Assembly: GCA_021777995.1 (NCBI GenBank)
Contig: JAJYCW010000004.1
Coordinates: 1 to 64,000 of the forward strand
Direction: 5' to 3'
Length of the DNA stretch: 64,000 nt
Source of the DNA: a bacterium
GTDB lineage: Bacteria > Armatimonadota > Chthonomonadetes > Chthonomonadales > Chthonomonadaceae
A program made the translations under genes and the position numbers. Positions 19,093 to 28,201 of this stretch are shown here, piece by piece. Positions within the stretch are counted from its first letter, which is position 1; each line of letters begins with the position of its first letter. The notes under the pieces were generated by a model. It did not search any database and was not told where the DNA came from. It was given only the letters and a program-made list of their open reading frames with translations.

Positions 19093-19108
19093 GCACTGTA
19101 TACAGGCA
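19093..19108 (+). promoter_or_regulatory. NrdR box 2
   Basis: GCACTGTATACAGGCA contains the perfect palindrome CTGTATACAG (19096-19105). It begins exactly 31 bases after box 1, i.e. about three helical turns, which is the spacing typical of paired NrdR sites. Confidence 0.72.
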
Positions 19109-19128
19109 CATTTAGGGAGAGTGGTCAT

Positions 19129-19605
19129 ATGAAATGTCCGTTCTGTGGGCAGGTGAATCATGACCGAGTGCTGGAAACACGCTCTGTGAATGATGGCGCA
19201 GCAATCAAGCGGCGACGAGAGTGTGAGATTTGCGGTCGACGCTTTACCACGATGGAAGAGATTGAAGAGATGCGCCTTTTTGTAGTCAAAAATGACGGTA
19301 GGCGCGAGCCGTTTGATCGCAATAATATCATCCACGGTATGAGGCTGGCGTGTAAGGGCCGCAATATAAGCTCCGACATGCTGGAAGAAGCGGCTCAAGA
19401 AATCGAACGAATGCTGTGCAACCGGCTTCAGCCCGAGGTGTCCACACGGGAGATTGGCGAAATGGTGATGGATCATCTTAAATCGCTTGATCACGTGGCA
19501 TACGTGAGATTTGCCTCGGTTTACCGACAGTTCGAGGATGCCACGCAGTTCCGCGAAATTGTAACCATGCTGCGGCGCAGCTCGGCGCGTAAAGAATCAA
19601 ACTAG
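19129..19605 (+). CDS. nrdR: Transcriptional repressor NrdR
   Basis: Zinc-finger/ATP-cone regulator that senses ATP and dATP and represses ribonucleotide reductase genes. The 158-aa protein has the zinc ribbon cysteines C3, C6, C32 and C35 (start MKCPFCG; CEICGRRFTT). An ATP-cone follows from about residue 49, with VVKNDGRREPFDRNNI. Length and architecture are standard. The ATG follows AGGGAGAG at a spacing of about 7. It precedes nrdJ on the same strand, and its own promoter carries two NrdR boxes, so it probably represses both genes, including itself. Confidence 0.97.
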   Translation: MKCPFCGQVNHDRVLETRSVNDGAAIKRRRECEICGRRFTTMEEIEEMRLFVVKNDGRREPFDRNNIIHGMRLACKGRNISSDMLEEAAQEIERMLCNRLQPEVSTREIGEMVMDHLKSLDHVAYVRFASVYRQFEDATQFREIVTMLRRSSARKESN

Positions 19606-19698
19606 CCACATTCGTCACGGTGTTTGCCAGTTCATCTTAAGATAACTATAAAACCAGAACCCGCATTGATTAGCAGTACTTCAGGGAGGGACTCAACG

Positions 19699-22548
19699 TT
19701 GGATCAAGAACCGTCTGCTCAGCAGACCGATATGTCGGCCGCAATTATGCCGGAGGAAACCGTTGAAGCGGTAGTTGCTCCGGTGGGAGTACGCGAGGTG
19801 AAAGCAGCACGATCTACGAGCCGGCGCGGAAACGGAGCGTCTGGAATACACGTTGTAAGGCGTTATACGCAGCCGGGTTGCGACGTCTATGCAGGAGTTG
19901 AATGGGAACTACGCGACGCGGTTATTTCCAATGAACGCGGTGAGAAGGTCTTCGAACAGACAAACGTCGAAATTCCAAAGAGCTGGACGCAACTGGCAAC
20001 CAACGTGGTGGTCTCCAAATACTTCCGGGGTCACGTAGGTACTCCACAGCGCGAACGATCGGTACGGCAGCTCATTTCACGAGTAGCCGACACCATTGCA
20101 GAATGGGGTCGACAGATGGAATACTTCGCCACTGCCGAGGACGCCAACGCGTTTCAGGATGAACTCACCTACTTGCTGCTACATCAATTTGCTGCCTTCA
20201 ACTCACCTGTCTGGTTCAATGTCGGTCTGGCCGATCAGCCCAGGCCCCAGTGCTCTGCGTGCTTCATTAATAGTGTTAATGACACCATGGACTCCATCCT
20301 GACACTTGCAAAAACGGAAGGAATGCTCTTCAAATTTGGAAGCGGCACCGGCACAAACCTCTCACCCATACGCTCGTCGCGCGAACCACTGCAGGGCGGC
20401 GGGACAGCGAGCGGCCCCGTTTCGTTCATGCGTGGTTTCGATCAGTTCGCGGGTGCCATCAAAAGCGGCGGAAAGACGCGGCGTGCAGCAAAAATGGTGA
20501 TGCTGGATATTTCCCATCCAGATGTTGTGGATTTTATCGAATGCAAAGAGAAGGAGGAACGGAAGGCCTGGGCGCTTATTGACGCTGGCTATAGCGGAAT
20601 GTTTAACGTGCCTGGCGGTGCCTACGATTCGGTAAACTTCCAGAATGCAAACCACTCGGTTAGGGTATCTGACGAGTTTATGGAGTCCGTTCAGGATGAC
20701 GCCAGCTGGTCTACCAGGTACGTTCTCTCTGGTGAGCCGGCCAACACCTACAAATCTCGCGACCTGATGCACAAGATCGCTCAGGCAGCCTGGGTCTGTG
20801 GTGATCCTGGTCTGCAATATGACACTACCATCAACCGGTGGCACACCTGTAAGGCGACCGACAAGATTTATGCCAGCAACCCGTGCTCCGAGTACATGTT
20901 CCTGAACGACAGCGCATGTAACCTTGCTTCCCTTAACTTAATGAAGTTCAGGCACGCCGACGGCGAATTCGACACAGAATCGTTCCAGCATGCGTGCCGA
21001 ATACTCATCACTGCTCAAGAAATCATAGTGGACAACGCCTCCTACCCTACACCGCTTATTCAGGAGAACAGCCACGATTACCGTCCACTGGGTCTTGGCT
21101 ATGCCAATCTCGGTGCGCTGCTAATGGCGCGCGGCCTGCCGTATGACAGCCCCGAGGGGAGAGCCTATTCTGCCGCGATAACCGCCATTATGACGGGCAC
21201 TGCCTATCATCAATCAAGCGTCATCGCTAGAGACCATGGCTGGACTTTTACCGGTTACAAAAAGAACCGGACGTCCTTCCTGGAGGTGATGAGAATGCAT
21301 CGGACCGCAGTGGAGGATATTGCGCAGGATCTGGTACCCGCCGACATGTTGCAATGTTCCAGAGCGAGCTGGGACCAGGCCATTGAGAGTGGTGAAAAGC
21401 ACGGGTACCGAAATGCACAGGCCACGGTGCTTGCCCCAACTGGCACTATCGGCTTTTTGATGGACTGCGATACCACAGGAATTGAGCCAGATATCGCCAT
21501 TGTAAAGTACAAGAGCTTGGTTGGTGGCGGTGTCATGAAGATCGTGAACAACACGGTGCCGGAAGCCCTTGCGAAACTGGGTTATTCCACTGCCGAAGCA
21601 GCCGAGATTATCGAGTTCATTGATAAAAACGACACCATTGAGGGCGCCCCTCACCTGCGCACAGAACACCTTCCTGTTTTTGACTGTGCTTTCAAACCAG
21701 GAAATGGCACGCGTTCCATACACTATATGGGCCACGTGAGAATGATGGCAGCTGCCCAGCCGTTCATCTCTGGTGCTATCTCGAAAACTGTCAACATGCC
21801 TACCGAAGCAACTGCTGAAGACATCATGGGCGTCTACCTCGAAGGATGGCGTCTGGGACTTAAGGCTATTGCCATCTACAGAGATGGATCGAAGCGAACA
21901 CAGCCCCTTACTACGCGCAAGAGCGACGAGACCTTGGAGCCAGAAGCCCTCGACAGAGTGAAAATTGCAGAGCCAGTCGTCATTCATCAACCATTGCGCC
22001 GCAAACTGCCTGACGAGCGACAGGCTGTAACACACAAATTCAGTATTGCAGGGCACGAGGGTTACATTACTGTTGGCCTCTATCCGGATGGGCAGCCCGG
22101 TGAAATATTCCTCACCATGTCCAAGGAGGGTTCGACCATTTCTGGCCTGATGGACTCGTTTGCCACGGCCATCTCTCTCGCCCTACAATACGGGGTGCCT
22201 CTGCAGACACTCGTAGACAAATTTGCCCATACCCGGTACGAGCCGTCTGGTTTCACGAACAACCCGGACATTCGCGTGGCACGATCGCTATCAGACTATA
22301 TCTTCCGCTGGTTGGGCTTAAAATTCCTGAAGGCAGAAACACAGCCTGAACCACCTACCCTTTCCGGGCAGCCGGTAGAAGCAATCGCCACCAGCGAGTC
22401 GCTACCGAAATCCAGAGTAGAAGTGGAACACGAAACCTTCCAGAACCAGTCGGATGCCCCCATCTGCACAGAATGTGGCAGCCTTATGGTTCGTAACGGC
22501 GCCTGTTTCAAATGCCTAAACTGCGGTTCTGTGTACGGATGCTCATAG
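19699..22548 (+). CDS. nrdJ: Adenosylcobalamin-dependent (class II) ribonucleoside-diphosphate reductase
   Basis: Oxygen-independent cytosolic enzyme that reduces ribonucleotides to deoxyribonucleotides with a thiyl radical generated from coenzyme B12. The protein is 949 aa from the TTG at 19699, which has GGGAGGG 8 bases upstream. An in-frame TTG at 19624 has no such site. The radical-site motif NPCSE places the catalytic Cys at residue 396, with SACNLASLN just after it. The N-terminal redox Cys is in CSACF (185-189). The C-terminal tail has a cysteine cluster (CTECG ... CFKCLNCG, from about residue 923), a zinc-ribbon-like segment found in NrdJ proteins that docks the reductant. It is probably co-transcribed with nrdR, 94 bases upstream, and controlled by the NrdR boxes. 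Confidence 0.95.
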   Translation: MDQEPSAQQTDMSAAIMPEETVEAVVAPVGVREVKAARSTSRRGNGASGIHVVRRYTQPGCDVYAGVEWELRDAVISNERGEKVFEQTNVEIPKSWTQLATNVVVSKYFRGHVGTPQRERSVRQLISRVADTIAEWGRQMEYFATAEDANAFQDELTYLLLHQFAAFNSPVWFNVGLADQPRPQCSACFINSVNDTMDSILTLAKTEGMLFKFGSGTGTNLSPIRSSREPLQGGGTASGPVSFMRGFDQFAGAIKSGGKTRRAAKMVMLDISHPDVVDFIECKEKEERKAWALIDAGYSGMFNVPGGAYDSVNFQNANHSVRVSDEFMESVQDDASWSTRYVLSGEPANTYKSRDLMHKIAQAAWVCGDPGLQYDTTINRWHTCKATDKIYASNPCSEYMFLNDSACNLASLNLMKFRHADGEFDTESFQHACRILITAQEIIVDNASYPTPLIQENSHDYRPLGLGYANLGALLMARGLPYDSPEGRAYSAAITAIMTGTAYHQSSVIARDHGWTFTGYKKNRTSFLEVMRMHRTAVEDIAQDLVPADMLQCSRASWDQAIESGEKHGYRNAQATVLAPTGTIGFLMDCDTTGIEPDIAIVKYKSLVGGGVMKIVNNTVPEALAKLGYSTAEAAEIIEFIDKNDTIEGAPHLRTEHLPVFDCAFKPGNGTRSIHYMGHVRMMAAAQPFISGAISKTVNMPTEATAEDIMGVYLEGWRLGLKAIAIYRDGSKRTQPLTTRKSDETLEPEALDRVKIAEPVVIHQPLRRKLPDERQAVTHKFSIAGHEGYITVGLYPDGQPGEIFLTMSKEGSTISGLMDSFATAISLALQYGVPLQTLVDKFAHTRYEPSGFTNNPDIRVARSLSDYIFRWLGLKFLKAETQPEPPTLSGQPVEAIATSESLPKSRVEVEHETFQNQSDAPICTECGSLMVRNGACFKCLNCGSVYGCS

Positions 22549-22568
22549 GCGGCTAGCGACCAAAGCCG

Positions 22569-23438
22569 TTATTGCGCCGCCACCTGTTTACTACGCTTCC
22601 AGGTGGCGGCAAGCATTCCAAAATAGGTGGGATGATCATAGTGCAGAAATTCATGTTCGAAATGCGTACCATGAGTAATTTCATACGCTAATGCTCCGCG
22701 AAGCATCGTAGTTGGCCATAACCCGTCAATTGCCGCGTCAGATATTAAATCCTCGTCTAGCTCCTCCAACTCATGCAGGCTGTTAGATTTAACCGCCTTT
22801 ACAACGCGCCGGTCTAGCTCAGCTGCGGCTGGATGAAAGCCATAAGGTCCGCTCTCCTCATGACGGTGAGCCCAATCTGAGGAGGCTATTACCGCCATTC
22901 TACGCCCTAACGTGTGGGCTGCTCGTGCGGCTGCGGCGCCAAAATCCATGTGCTGTTGTAAGGTCAGTGATGGGCATGGTGTGACTAACACAATGGACGG
23001 CATCACCACGCAATCCCTGGTGCAATACCACAATGGAATGAGGGCCCCCCAGTCTAGCGGCATGTGCTGTGTCTCCTCCTCGCCTGCATCTGGTACGAGG
23101 CTGGCAGCGGGAACACCATAGCTCTGCAATTCCTTCCAAAGGTAATCAGATAATTCTGTATCGATTGTGTAACATCCCGTGATGCCACCGTTTTCACCGT
23201 CCAGACTCCCCGACGCGTGACTAAAGAGACAAACCGTAAACATGTCGTCCAGCACCATACCGTGCGGGGTGATCACCAGTATGCACTCTGGCTGACACTG
23301 GCTGATTGCCGCTCCTGCCAACAGACATGCCCGGTGCAGTCCTGCCATAAGTTGCTCTTGGTCCCCTGCCAGCTCTGGAATAGTACTTCCATGCGGTAGA
23401 ATGGCACCTGCTGTAATTCCTTTATCATGTCGAATCAT
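22569..23438 (-). CDS. LigB/MEMO-like class III extradiol dioxygenase-family protein
   Basis: Cytosolic protein (289 aa from the ATG at 23438, with GGGAG upstream; the frame extends further to 23582 without support). It belongs to the LigB (class III extradiol ring-cleavage dioxygenase) fold that also includes MEMO/AmmeMemoRadiSam protein B. Candidate metal-site histidines are in AILPHGS near the start, VITPHG near residue 58 and SSDWAHRHEE near 185. The C-terminal HYDHPTYFGM is also family-like. No aromatic catabolic genes are nearby, so ring cleavage is not supported by context; a MEMO-like role is equally possible. It converges with nrdJ, with a 20-base gap. Confidence 0.72.
   Translation of the reverse strand: MIRHDKGITAGAILPHGSTIPELAGDQEQLMAGLHRACLLAGAAISQCQPECILVITPHGMVLDDMFTVCLFSHASGSLDGENGGITGCYTIDTELSDYLWKELQSYGVPAASLVPDAGEEETQHMPLDWGALIPLWYCTRDCVVMPSIVLVTPCPSLTLQQHMDFGAAAARAAHTLGRRMAVIASSDWAHRHEESGPYGFHPAAAELDRRVVKAVKSNSLHELEELDEDLISDAAIDGLWPTTMLRGALAYEITHGTHFEHEFLHYDHPTYFGMLAATWKRSKQVAAQ
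22576..22610. other. Hairpin between converging genes
   Basis: A perfect 11-bp stem, GCCGCCACCTG (22576-22586) with CAGGTGGCGGC (22600-22610), loop 13 bases. It overlaps the last codons of the LigB-like gene and lies 27 bases past the nrdJ stop. It lacks a T-tract on either strand, so it may be a 3'-end stabiliser or a Rho-independent-like stop of low strength. Confidence 0.45.
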
Positions 23439-23671
23439 ATTTCTAAACACTCCCAGCTTTGGGTGAGATCGTAGCGTTTGATTAGCAATACTGCATCTCG
23501 GGTCGATATTGTTCTTTAGGTGGCGGTACCGCAACTGCAAATGCTGCCCCGCACACTGCCACTCGCGTGGGACATTAAACACGGTTGTTGAACTTAAGGT
23601 TGGCGTACCACGACAGGTACATCATCCATGCGGCTGCGCAGCCAGCCGATTAACGAAGCATGAGGTAAAGA

Positions 23672-25831
23672 ATGGCTACTGTTACCAGCGCGCCTGCTGA
23701 CGTACTGATAACACTGGTTTCTGATATTGGTATGCAGGGAGAATTTGCATCCCGCACTCTGGAAGTTACCAGTTCCTTCCTGAGGACAATTGAAGCAGAC
23801 GGCACAGAATCACTGCGCGTAGAACTCGCTGATATCATCACAGCCCGCAACGAGCCGCTCATTGGTGGCGGCCAAATGGAAGTTACTTGCAAAGGTGGGG
23901 TAATAATACCCGTCATTGCCTACTCGCTCACACTAGCCGCCGCCTTTTCTGAGTGCGCAAGGGGCATTGAACAGCTTGCAGGTGGTAACCCGTTAAGCAT
24001 AAAGATTAGCACTAAGCCACTTCGGTGTCAACAATGTGGTCGCTTGCTGCCCGATAAAGATGGTACCTGCCCGGTTTGCGTAAACCGAAATCGTACCTTC
24101 TACCGCATAGCCGGTTATCTCCGTCCCTACTTCCGGCAAGCGATGCTTCTCGTGGTTCTGTCGCTATGTACCACTGCCATAAATCTTGTTCCACCTCTGC
24201 TTCAGGGGCACCTTGTAGATGCAGTGTTTAACAAGCACCAACACCTGATCATACTATATAAGACCATCGCACTGTGGGCAGTGGTAATTGGCCTTACTGC
24301 CCTGTTGCAGATAGCTTCCGGTCGCACAACAGCCTACCTTGCCGGTAGTATTGCTGCCGATTTGCGCTCTGCCGTTTTTCAAGCAATTGAACTTCTGCAG
24401 GTGTCATATTTCGACAAGAAGCAGGTTGGCGCCATAACAAGCCGGGTTACTCAGGACACAGACCGCGTTTGGGGCTTTTTGGTTGATGGCCTACCATATC
24501 TGGCTTCAAATAGTCTGCTGTTTTTGGGCATCACGATAATGCTGATTGTCACCAACTGGCGTCTTGCCCTCGCCGTTATGGCGCCCGTTCCATTGATGTT
24601 AATTCTTAGCGCAGTAAGCTGGAGCAGCATCAGCCGGCTCTACTTCAAAGTAGGGCAAAAGTGGGCGCGGTTTCACATGCATCTTAACGAAGCACTAACC
24701 GGTATTAGAGTCGTCAAGATCTTCGCCCGAGAAGAAGCCGAGATGCACAAATTCCGCAGTCGAAATGGAGACCTGCGTAGTGCGGGTATTGAGGCAGATA
24801 CTCGCTGGTTCACGGTGTTTGGCGCCATGACACTTCTAGTTGCCTCGGGCCAGCTTATCAACTGGATTGTTGGCGGGGAAATGGTATACGCTCACGAAAT
24901 CACGCTGGGCCAGTTTATACAGGTCAACTCGTACATCGCCATGGTGTATGGTCCCCTGCAATGGTTTGGCGATCTCAATCAGTGGTTTAGCCGCGCAATG
25001 GCAGGGGCAGAGCGCATATTCGAAGTAATCGATGCGGAAACTGAGCCCTACGATGACACCGACAATCATCCTCCAATCGTCGGGCGTGTGGAATTCAATG
25101 GCGTTCGCTTTGGTTACGATAAGAGCAACCCCGTAATCAATGGACTCTCATTCGTTGCGGAACCGGGAGAAATGATTGGACTTGTGGGCAAATCCGGTGC
25201 AGGAAAGTCGACAACGATCAACCTGCTCTGCCGGTTTTACCAGCCAGACGCAGGAACAATATCAATAGACGGCGTGGACTACACCGAGTTTCAGTTACAA
25301 GCGCTTCGCAAGCAGGTGGGCGTAGTTCTTCAAGATCCTTTCCTTTTTAACGGGACAATAGCGGAGAACATTGCATACGCGCGGCCTAACGCACCCTTTG
25401 AAGAGATTGTGACTGCGGCACGACAGGCAAACGCGCACAATTTCATACTAGGCAAACCAGACGGCTATGATACGATGGTAGGTGAAAAGGGGGCACAGCT
25501 ATCCGGTGGTGAACGTCAGCGCATATCTATTGCCCGCGCCATCTTGCATAACCCGCGCATTCTTATCCTAGACGAAGCCACCAGCGCCGTCGATGTAGAA
25601 ACAGAGCGGCAAATTCAGGAGGCGCTCGCCAATCTAGTGAAGGGGCGCACAACTTTTGCAATAGCTCACCGGCTTTCTACGCTGCGCAATGCCGACCGCC
25701 TGATTGTGCTGGAAAAGGGGAGGATAGCCGAAATGGGTACACACAATGAATTGCTTGAAAAACAGGGTGTTTTCTATCATCTCGTGCAAACTCAGAGTCA
25801 GGTCACTCAGATTATGGAGGTGGGCGATTGA
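23672..25831 (+). CDS. ABC exporter with N-terminal accessory domain and zinc ribbon (cyanophycin-associated type)
   Basis: Fused ABC half-transporter (719 aa). Residues 1-115 form an unusual soluble domain with no transporter features. They are followed by a zinc-ribbon-like CxxC...CxxC (C119, C122, C133, C136). A six-helix exporter membrane domain covers about 140-430, and the ATPase is last: Walker A GKSGAGKST near 506, signature LSGGERQR near 610, Walker B ILILDEATSA after it. Exporters of this architecture that sit next to a DUF1854 gene are known from cyanophycin-metabolism loci, but no cyanophycin synthetase or cyanophycinase is encoded in this window. The ATG has GAGG 6 bases upstream. 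Its TGA overlaps the TTG start of the DUF1854 gene, implying translational coupling. The substrate is unknown. Confidence 0.85.
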   Translation: MATVTSAPADVLITLVSDIGMQGEFASRTLEVTSSFLRTIEADGTESLRVELADIITARNEPLIGGGQMEVTCKGGVIIPVIAYSLTLAAAFSECARGIEQLAGGNPLSIKISTKPLRCQQCGRLLPDKDGTCPVCVNRNRTFYRIAGYLRPYFRQAMLLVVLSLCTTAINLVPPLLQGHLVDAVFNKHQHLIILYKTIALWAVVIGLTALLQIASGRTTAYLAGSIAADLRSAVFQAIELLQVSYFDKKQVGAITSRVTQDTDRVWGFLVDGLPYLASNSLLFLGITIMLIVTNWRLALAVMAPVPLMLILSAVSWSSISRLYFKVGQKWARFHMHLNEALTGIRVVKIFAREEAEMHKFRSRNGDLRSAGIEADTRWFTVFGAMTLLVASGQLINWIVGGEMVYAHEITLGQFIQVNSYIAMVYGPLQWFGDLNQWFSRAMAGAERIFEVIDAETEPYDDTDNHPPIVGRVEFNGVRFGYDKSNPVINGLSFVAEPGEMIGLVGKSGAGKSTTINLLCRFYQPDAGTISIDGVDYTEFQLQALRKQVGVVLQDPFLFNGTIAENIAYARPNAPFEEIVTAARQANAHNFILGKPDGYDTMVGEKGAQLSGGERQRISIARAILHNPRILILDEATSAVDVETERQIQEALANLVKGRTTFAIAHRLSTLRNADRLIVLEKGRIAEMGTHNELLEKQGVFYHLVQTQSQVTQIMEVGD

Positions 25832-26316
25832 CGCCAGCACAGCCGCGCGCGCAGGATCTTCGCTTGTTCTGCAACCCGGATACTCAACTACGGCTGACGG
25901 TGAATGACGCGATCTCGTACACCTCTGTCACGCCAGTTTGGGCATCGCCCATGCGCTATCCCGGTCGGTATTTGGCACTCCTAGACGGCAAGGGCGAGGA
26001 GATCGTCACGCTGGCGGATCCTGACGAACTCGATGAGGAGTCCCTGAAAGCCGTAAAGGGTATCCTTCGGAAGCGAACGCTAACTGCTACCGTATTCGCA
26101 ATAAACCAGGTAAAAGTGGAGTATGGTGCGACCTACTGGACCGTTGAAACCGACCGCGGCATTCGCGAGTTCGTAACAGTCAACCTTCAGGAAACAGCCA
26201 ACTGGCTTAGCGATACGCATCTGCTTCTTTGCGATGTCGATGGAAACCGCTTCGAAATCAAAGATGCGACAGTACTAGACGTTAGAAGCAGGACGCTGCT
26301 GGCAAAAGCACTTTAG
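25828..26316 (+). CDS. DUF1854 family protein
   Basis: Small soluble protein (162 aa) of the DUF1854 family, typically paired with the ABC exporter just described. Recognisable features are the opening DLRLFCNPDTQLRLTVND, the middle PVWASPMRYPGRYLALLDGKG-type region and the end LLCDVDGNRFEIKD. The start is TTG, overlapping the exporter stop (TTGA) and preceded by GGAGGTG. That makes the two genes a coupled pair with a likely shared function. Biochemical role unknown. Confidence 0.82.
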   Translation: MTPAQPRAQDLRLFCNPDTQLRLTVNDAISYTSVTPVWASPMRYPGRYLALLDGKGEEIVTLADPDELDEESLKAVKGILRKRTLTATVFAINQVKVEYGATYWTVETDRGIREFVTVNLQETANWLSDTHLLLCDVDGNRFEIKDATVLDVRSRTLLAKAL

Positions 26317-26330
26317 CCAGCAGGTCCTGC
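26288..26330. terminator. Long hairpin between convergent genes
   Basis: GCAGGAC (26288-26294) pairs with GTCCTGC (26324-26330), and CTGCTGGC (26296-26303) with GCCAGCAG (26316-26323), giving 15 bp with one bulged G. It spans the DUF1854 stop and lies just before the end of the opposing GGDEF gene. T-tracts are poor, so it is a weak bidirectional terminator candidate. Confidence 0.5.
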
Positions 26331-26364
26331 GCAGTTACCTTACAGCCGCTTTGAGGCGAGGAGC

Positions 26365-28155
26365 CTATGCGGCTTCTCGTCCTACTCTTCTGCTGCGCTT
26401 GTCGGCGTACATGGCTCCATCCGATTTGCGCAATAGCTCCTGAAGGTCCGTGCCGTCTTCCGGGCATATTGCGATTCCTATGCTTAAACCTAGCAACGGA
26501 AATTGAGGGTCCCTCAACATCACCTTCTGAGCATATTTTTCCACGGCCTTGCGTAATTTGCCGGCTGCGATCTCCGCACCATTCCTGTCCGCACGCGCTA
26601 GCACAACGACAAACTCATCTCCCGCATATCGAGCCGCAAGGTCGTAATTCCTGACATGGCTCTGAAGTATGTCGCCAATGTCTTTCAGGATTTGATCACC
26701 CATTGCGTGTCCGTACTGATCGTTAATGGGCTTGAATTGATCAAGATCAATATTCAGTACTGCTAGTGTAGAACCGTCCCTGGAAATTCTATTGGTCTCT
26801 TTCTCCAGGTACTCTCGCAGAAATCGGTTGTTACGCAGCCCCGTAAGCGAATCGGTGTAGGCAGATTCTTGTGCTTCCTTAAACCGACGAGCATTCTCCA
26901 GTGCATGACCGGCCTGTCCCGCAATGAGCCGCATGACGCGCTCAGTTTCATGGTCGAAAGCCTCTGGTGATACGCTGTACAGGTTAATTACTCCCACGCA
27001 ATGCTCGCCCGCATTTAGAGGCACAATAAGCGTGGACCTAAAGGTTTCCCAGGTTTCACTCACGTTGCGAAGCATGATATCATCCGCAAGAAATGATGCG
27101 TGAACGACCTCATTGCGGTAGAATGCGCGGCCAGTGAGGTATGCTCCAACCCGTGCAGAACTACCCAGTAAATGACGGCGATTGCAGCCAAACGCAGCAA
27201 CCGCACGCAAGTATTCGCCTGCTGGCTCTGGTAGAAACAGGACACATCCATCGCAACCGGTAATAACCGAGATGCTTTTAAGAAGCGTGTCGGCCGCTGC
27301 CTCAAGGTGAAGCGAGCCGGTTAACGCCCTGGTGAGTTCCTGAAGAACCACAGACTCCTTTTGCGCGAGCGCAATATCCTGCAATGCCGCACGTCCATCT
27401 TCAATGGTCATCGCCAGCGAAGGATGTACTGCTGAAGATTCCTCAAGGTGCATCTGTGATACTGCTGACCGGAACGCAGCAACTACACCAGGATCGAACT
27501 GTGTTCCAGAGCGCGCCTCGATTTGCGCAATTGCCTCGGTAGGAGTGAGTGCAGGTCTGTACGGTCGCTCGTGCTGCAGCGCGCTGTAGGCATTCGCAAC
27601 TGCTAGCACCCTGGCTCCCACCGGTATGTGCGACCCTTTAAGGCCGTCTGGGTAACCAGACCCATCCCAGTGCTCCGCATGGTGCCTTACGAGGTCAACC
27701 ACCTGCCATGGAAATGGAACAGAAGCCAGGATGCGGGCACCTAACACCGGATGTGTACGGAGCTTCTCCATTTCATCAGGCGTAAGAGTATCAGCCTTGC
27801 GAAAAATATGCTCCGGCACCCCCAGGCGCCCAATGTTGTGAAGAAGCGCTGCAACGCGCAGGGCGGTCATATCCTGATCGTTTAGGCCCATCACCCTTGC
27901 TGTACTCAGGGCACAATTCTGAACGCACTCCAGGTGGCCAGAGCCATAGGGATCGGCAGCATCCAGAGCGAACCCCAGCGCTTCAATTACCGAAATGCAG
28001 AGATGCCGGCCTGCTTCTCGTTCCTCGGCCACCTTCAATGCGGCGTACTTTTGGGCGGCCCCGCGTGCCCGCCGTACCATCAGCAGAGCCCAAAGTCCTA
28101 GAAGCGCTGCCATCGCGACCACGATGAATGACGACCCGTATAAGTCTGCTATCAA
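26365..28155 (-). CDS. Membrane HD-GYP/GAF/GGDEF cyclic-di-GMP signalling protein
   Basis: A 596-aa signalling protein. One N-terminal transmembrane helix (about 8-28) is followed by an HD-GYP domain (about 55-225), a GAF domain (about 265-410) and a GGDEF domain (about 430-590). The GGDEF motif reads AGDEF near residue 510, and an inhibitory-site-type RNYD lies five residues before it, so cyclic-di-GMP synthesis is plausible. The HD-GYP part keeps the HWDGSGYP motif (162-169), but the HD pair is H106-N107, and the downstream metal-ligand Asp of the usual V-A-D-x-Y/F-D-A-L motif is Asn188 (VANAYSAL). Phosphodiesterase activity is therefore doubtful. It starts with TTG, with GGAGG 8 bases upstream, and is the last gene of an operon with two PilZ genes. 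Confidence 0.88.
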   Translation of the reverse strand: MIADLYGSSFIVVAMAALLGLWALLMVRRARGAAQKYAALKVAEEREAGRHLCISVIEALGFALDAADPYGSGHLECVQNCALSTARVMGLNDQDMTALRVAALLHNIGRLGVPEHIFRKADTLTPDEMEKLRTHPVLGARILASVPFPWQVVDLVRHHAEHWDGSGYPDGLKGSHIPVGARVLAVANAYSALQHERPYRPALTPTEAIAQIEARSGTQFDPGVVAAFRSAVSQMHLEESSAVHPSLAMTIEDGRAALQDIALAQKESVVLQELTRALTGSLHLEAAADTLLKSISVITGCDGCVLFLPEPAGEYLRAVAAFGCNRRHLLGSSARVGAYLTGRAFYRNEVVHASFLADDIMLRNVSETWETFRSTLIVPLNAGEHCVGVINLYSVSPEAFDHETERVMRLIAGQAGHALENARRFKEAQESAYTDSLTGLRNNRFLREYLEKETNRISRDGSTLAVLNIDLDQFKPINDQYGHAMGDQILKDIGDILQSHVRNYDLAARYAGDEFVVVLARADRNGAEIAAGKLRKAVEKYAQKVMLRDPQFPLLGLSIGIAICPEDGTDLQELLRKSDGAMYADKRSRRVGREAA

Positions 28156-28201
28156 AACTTCATCCTCCGCAAAGCCTGTTTACGTGTGCAAGCATTATCA
28201 A

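Noticed and set aside
21214-22056. 280-codon minus-strand frame inside nrdJ
   Set aside because: Shadow of nrdJ; no ribosome site and no domain.
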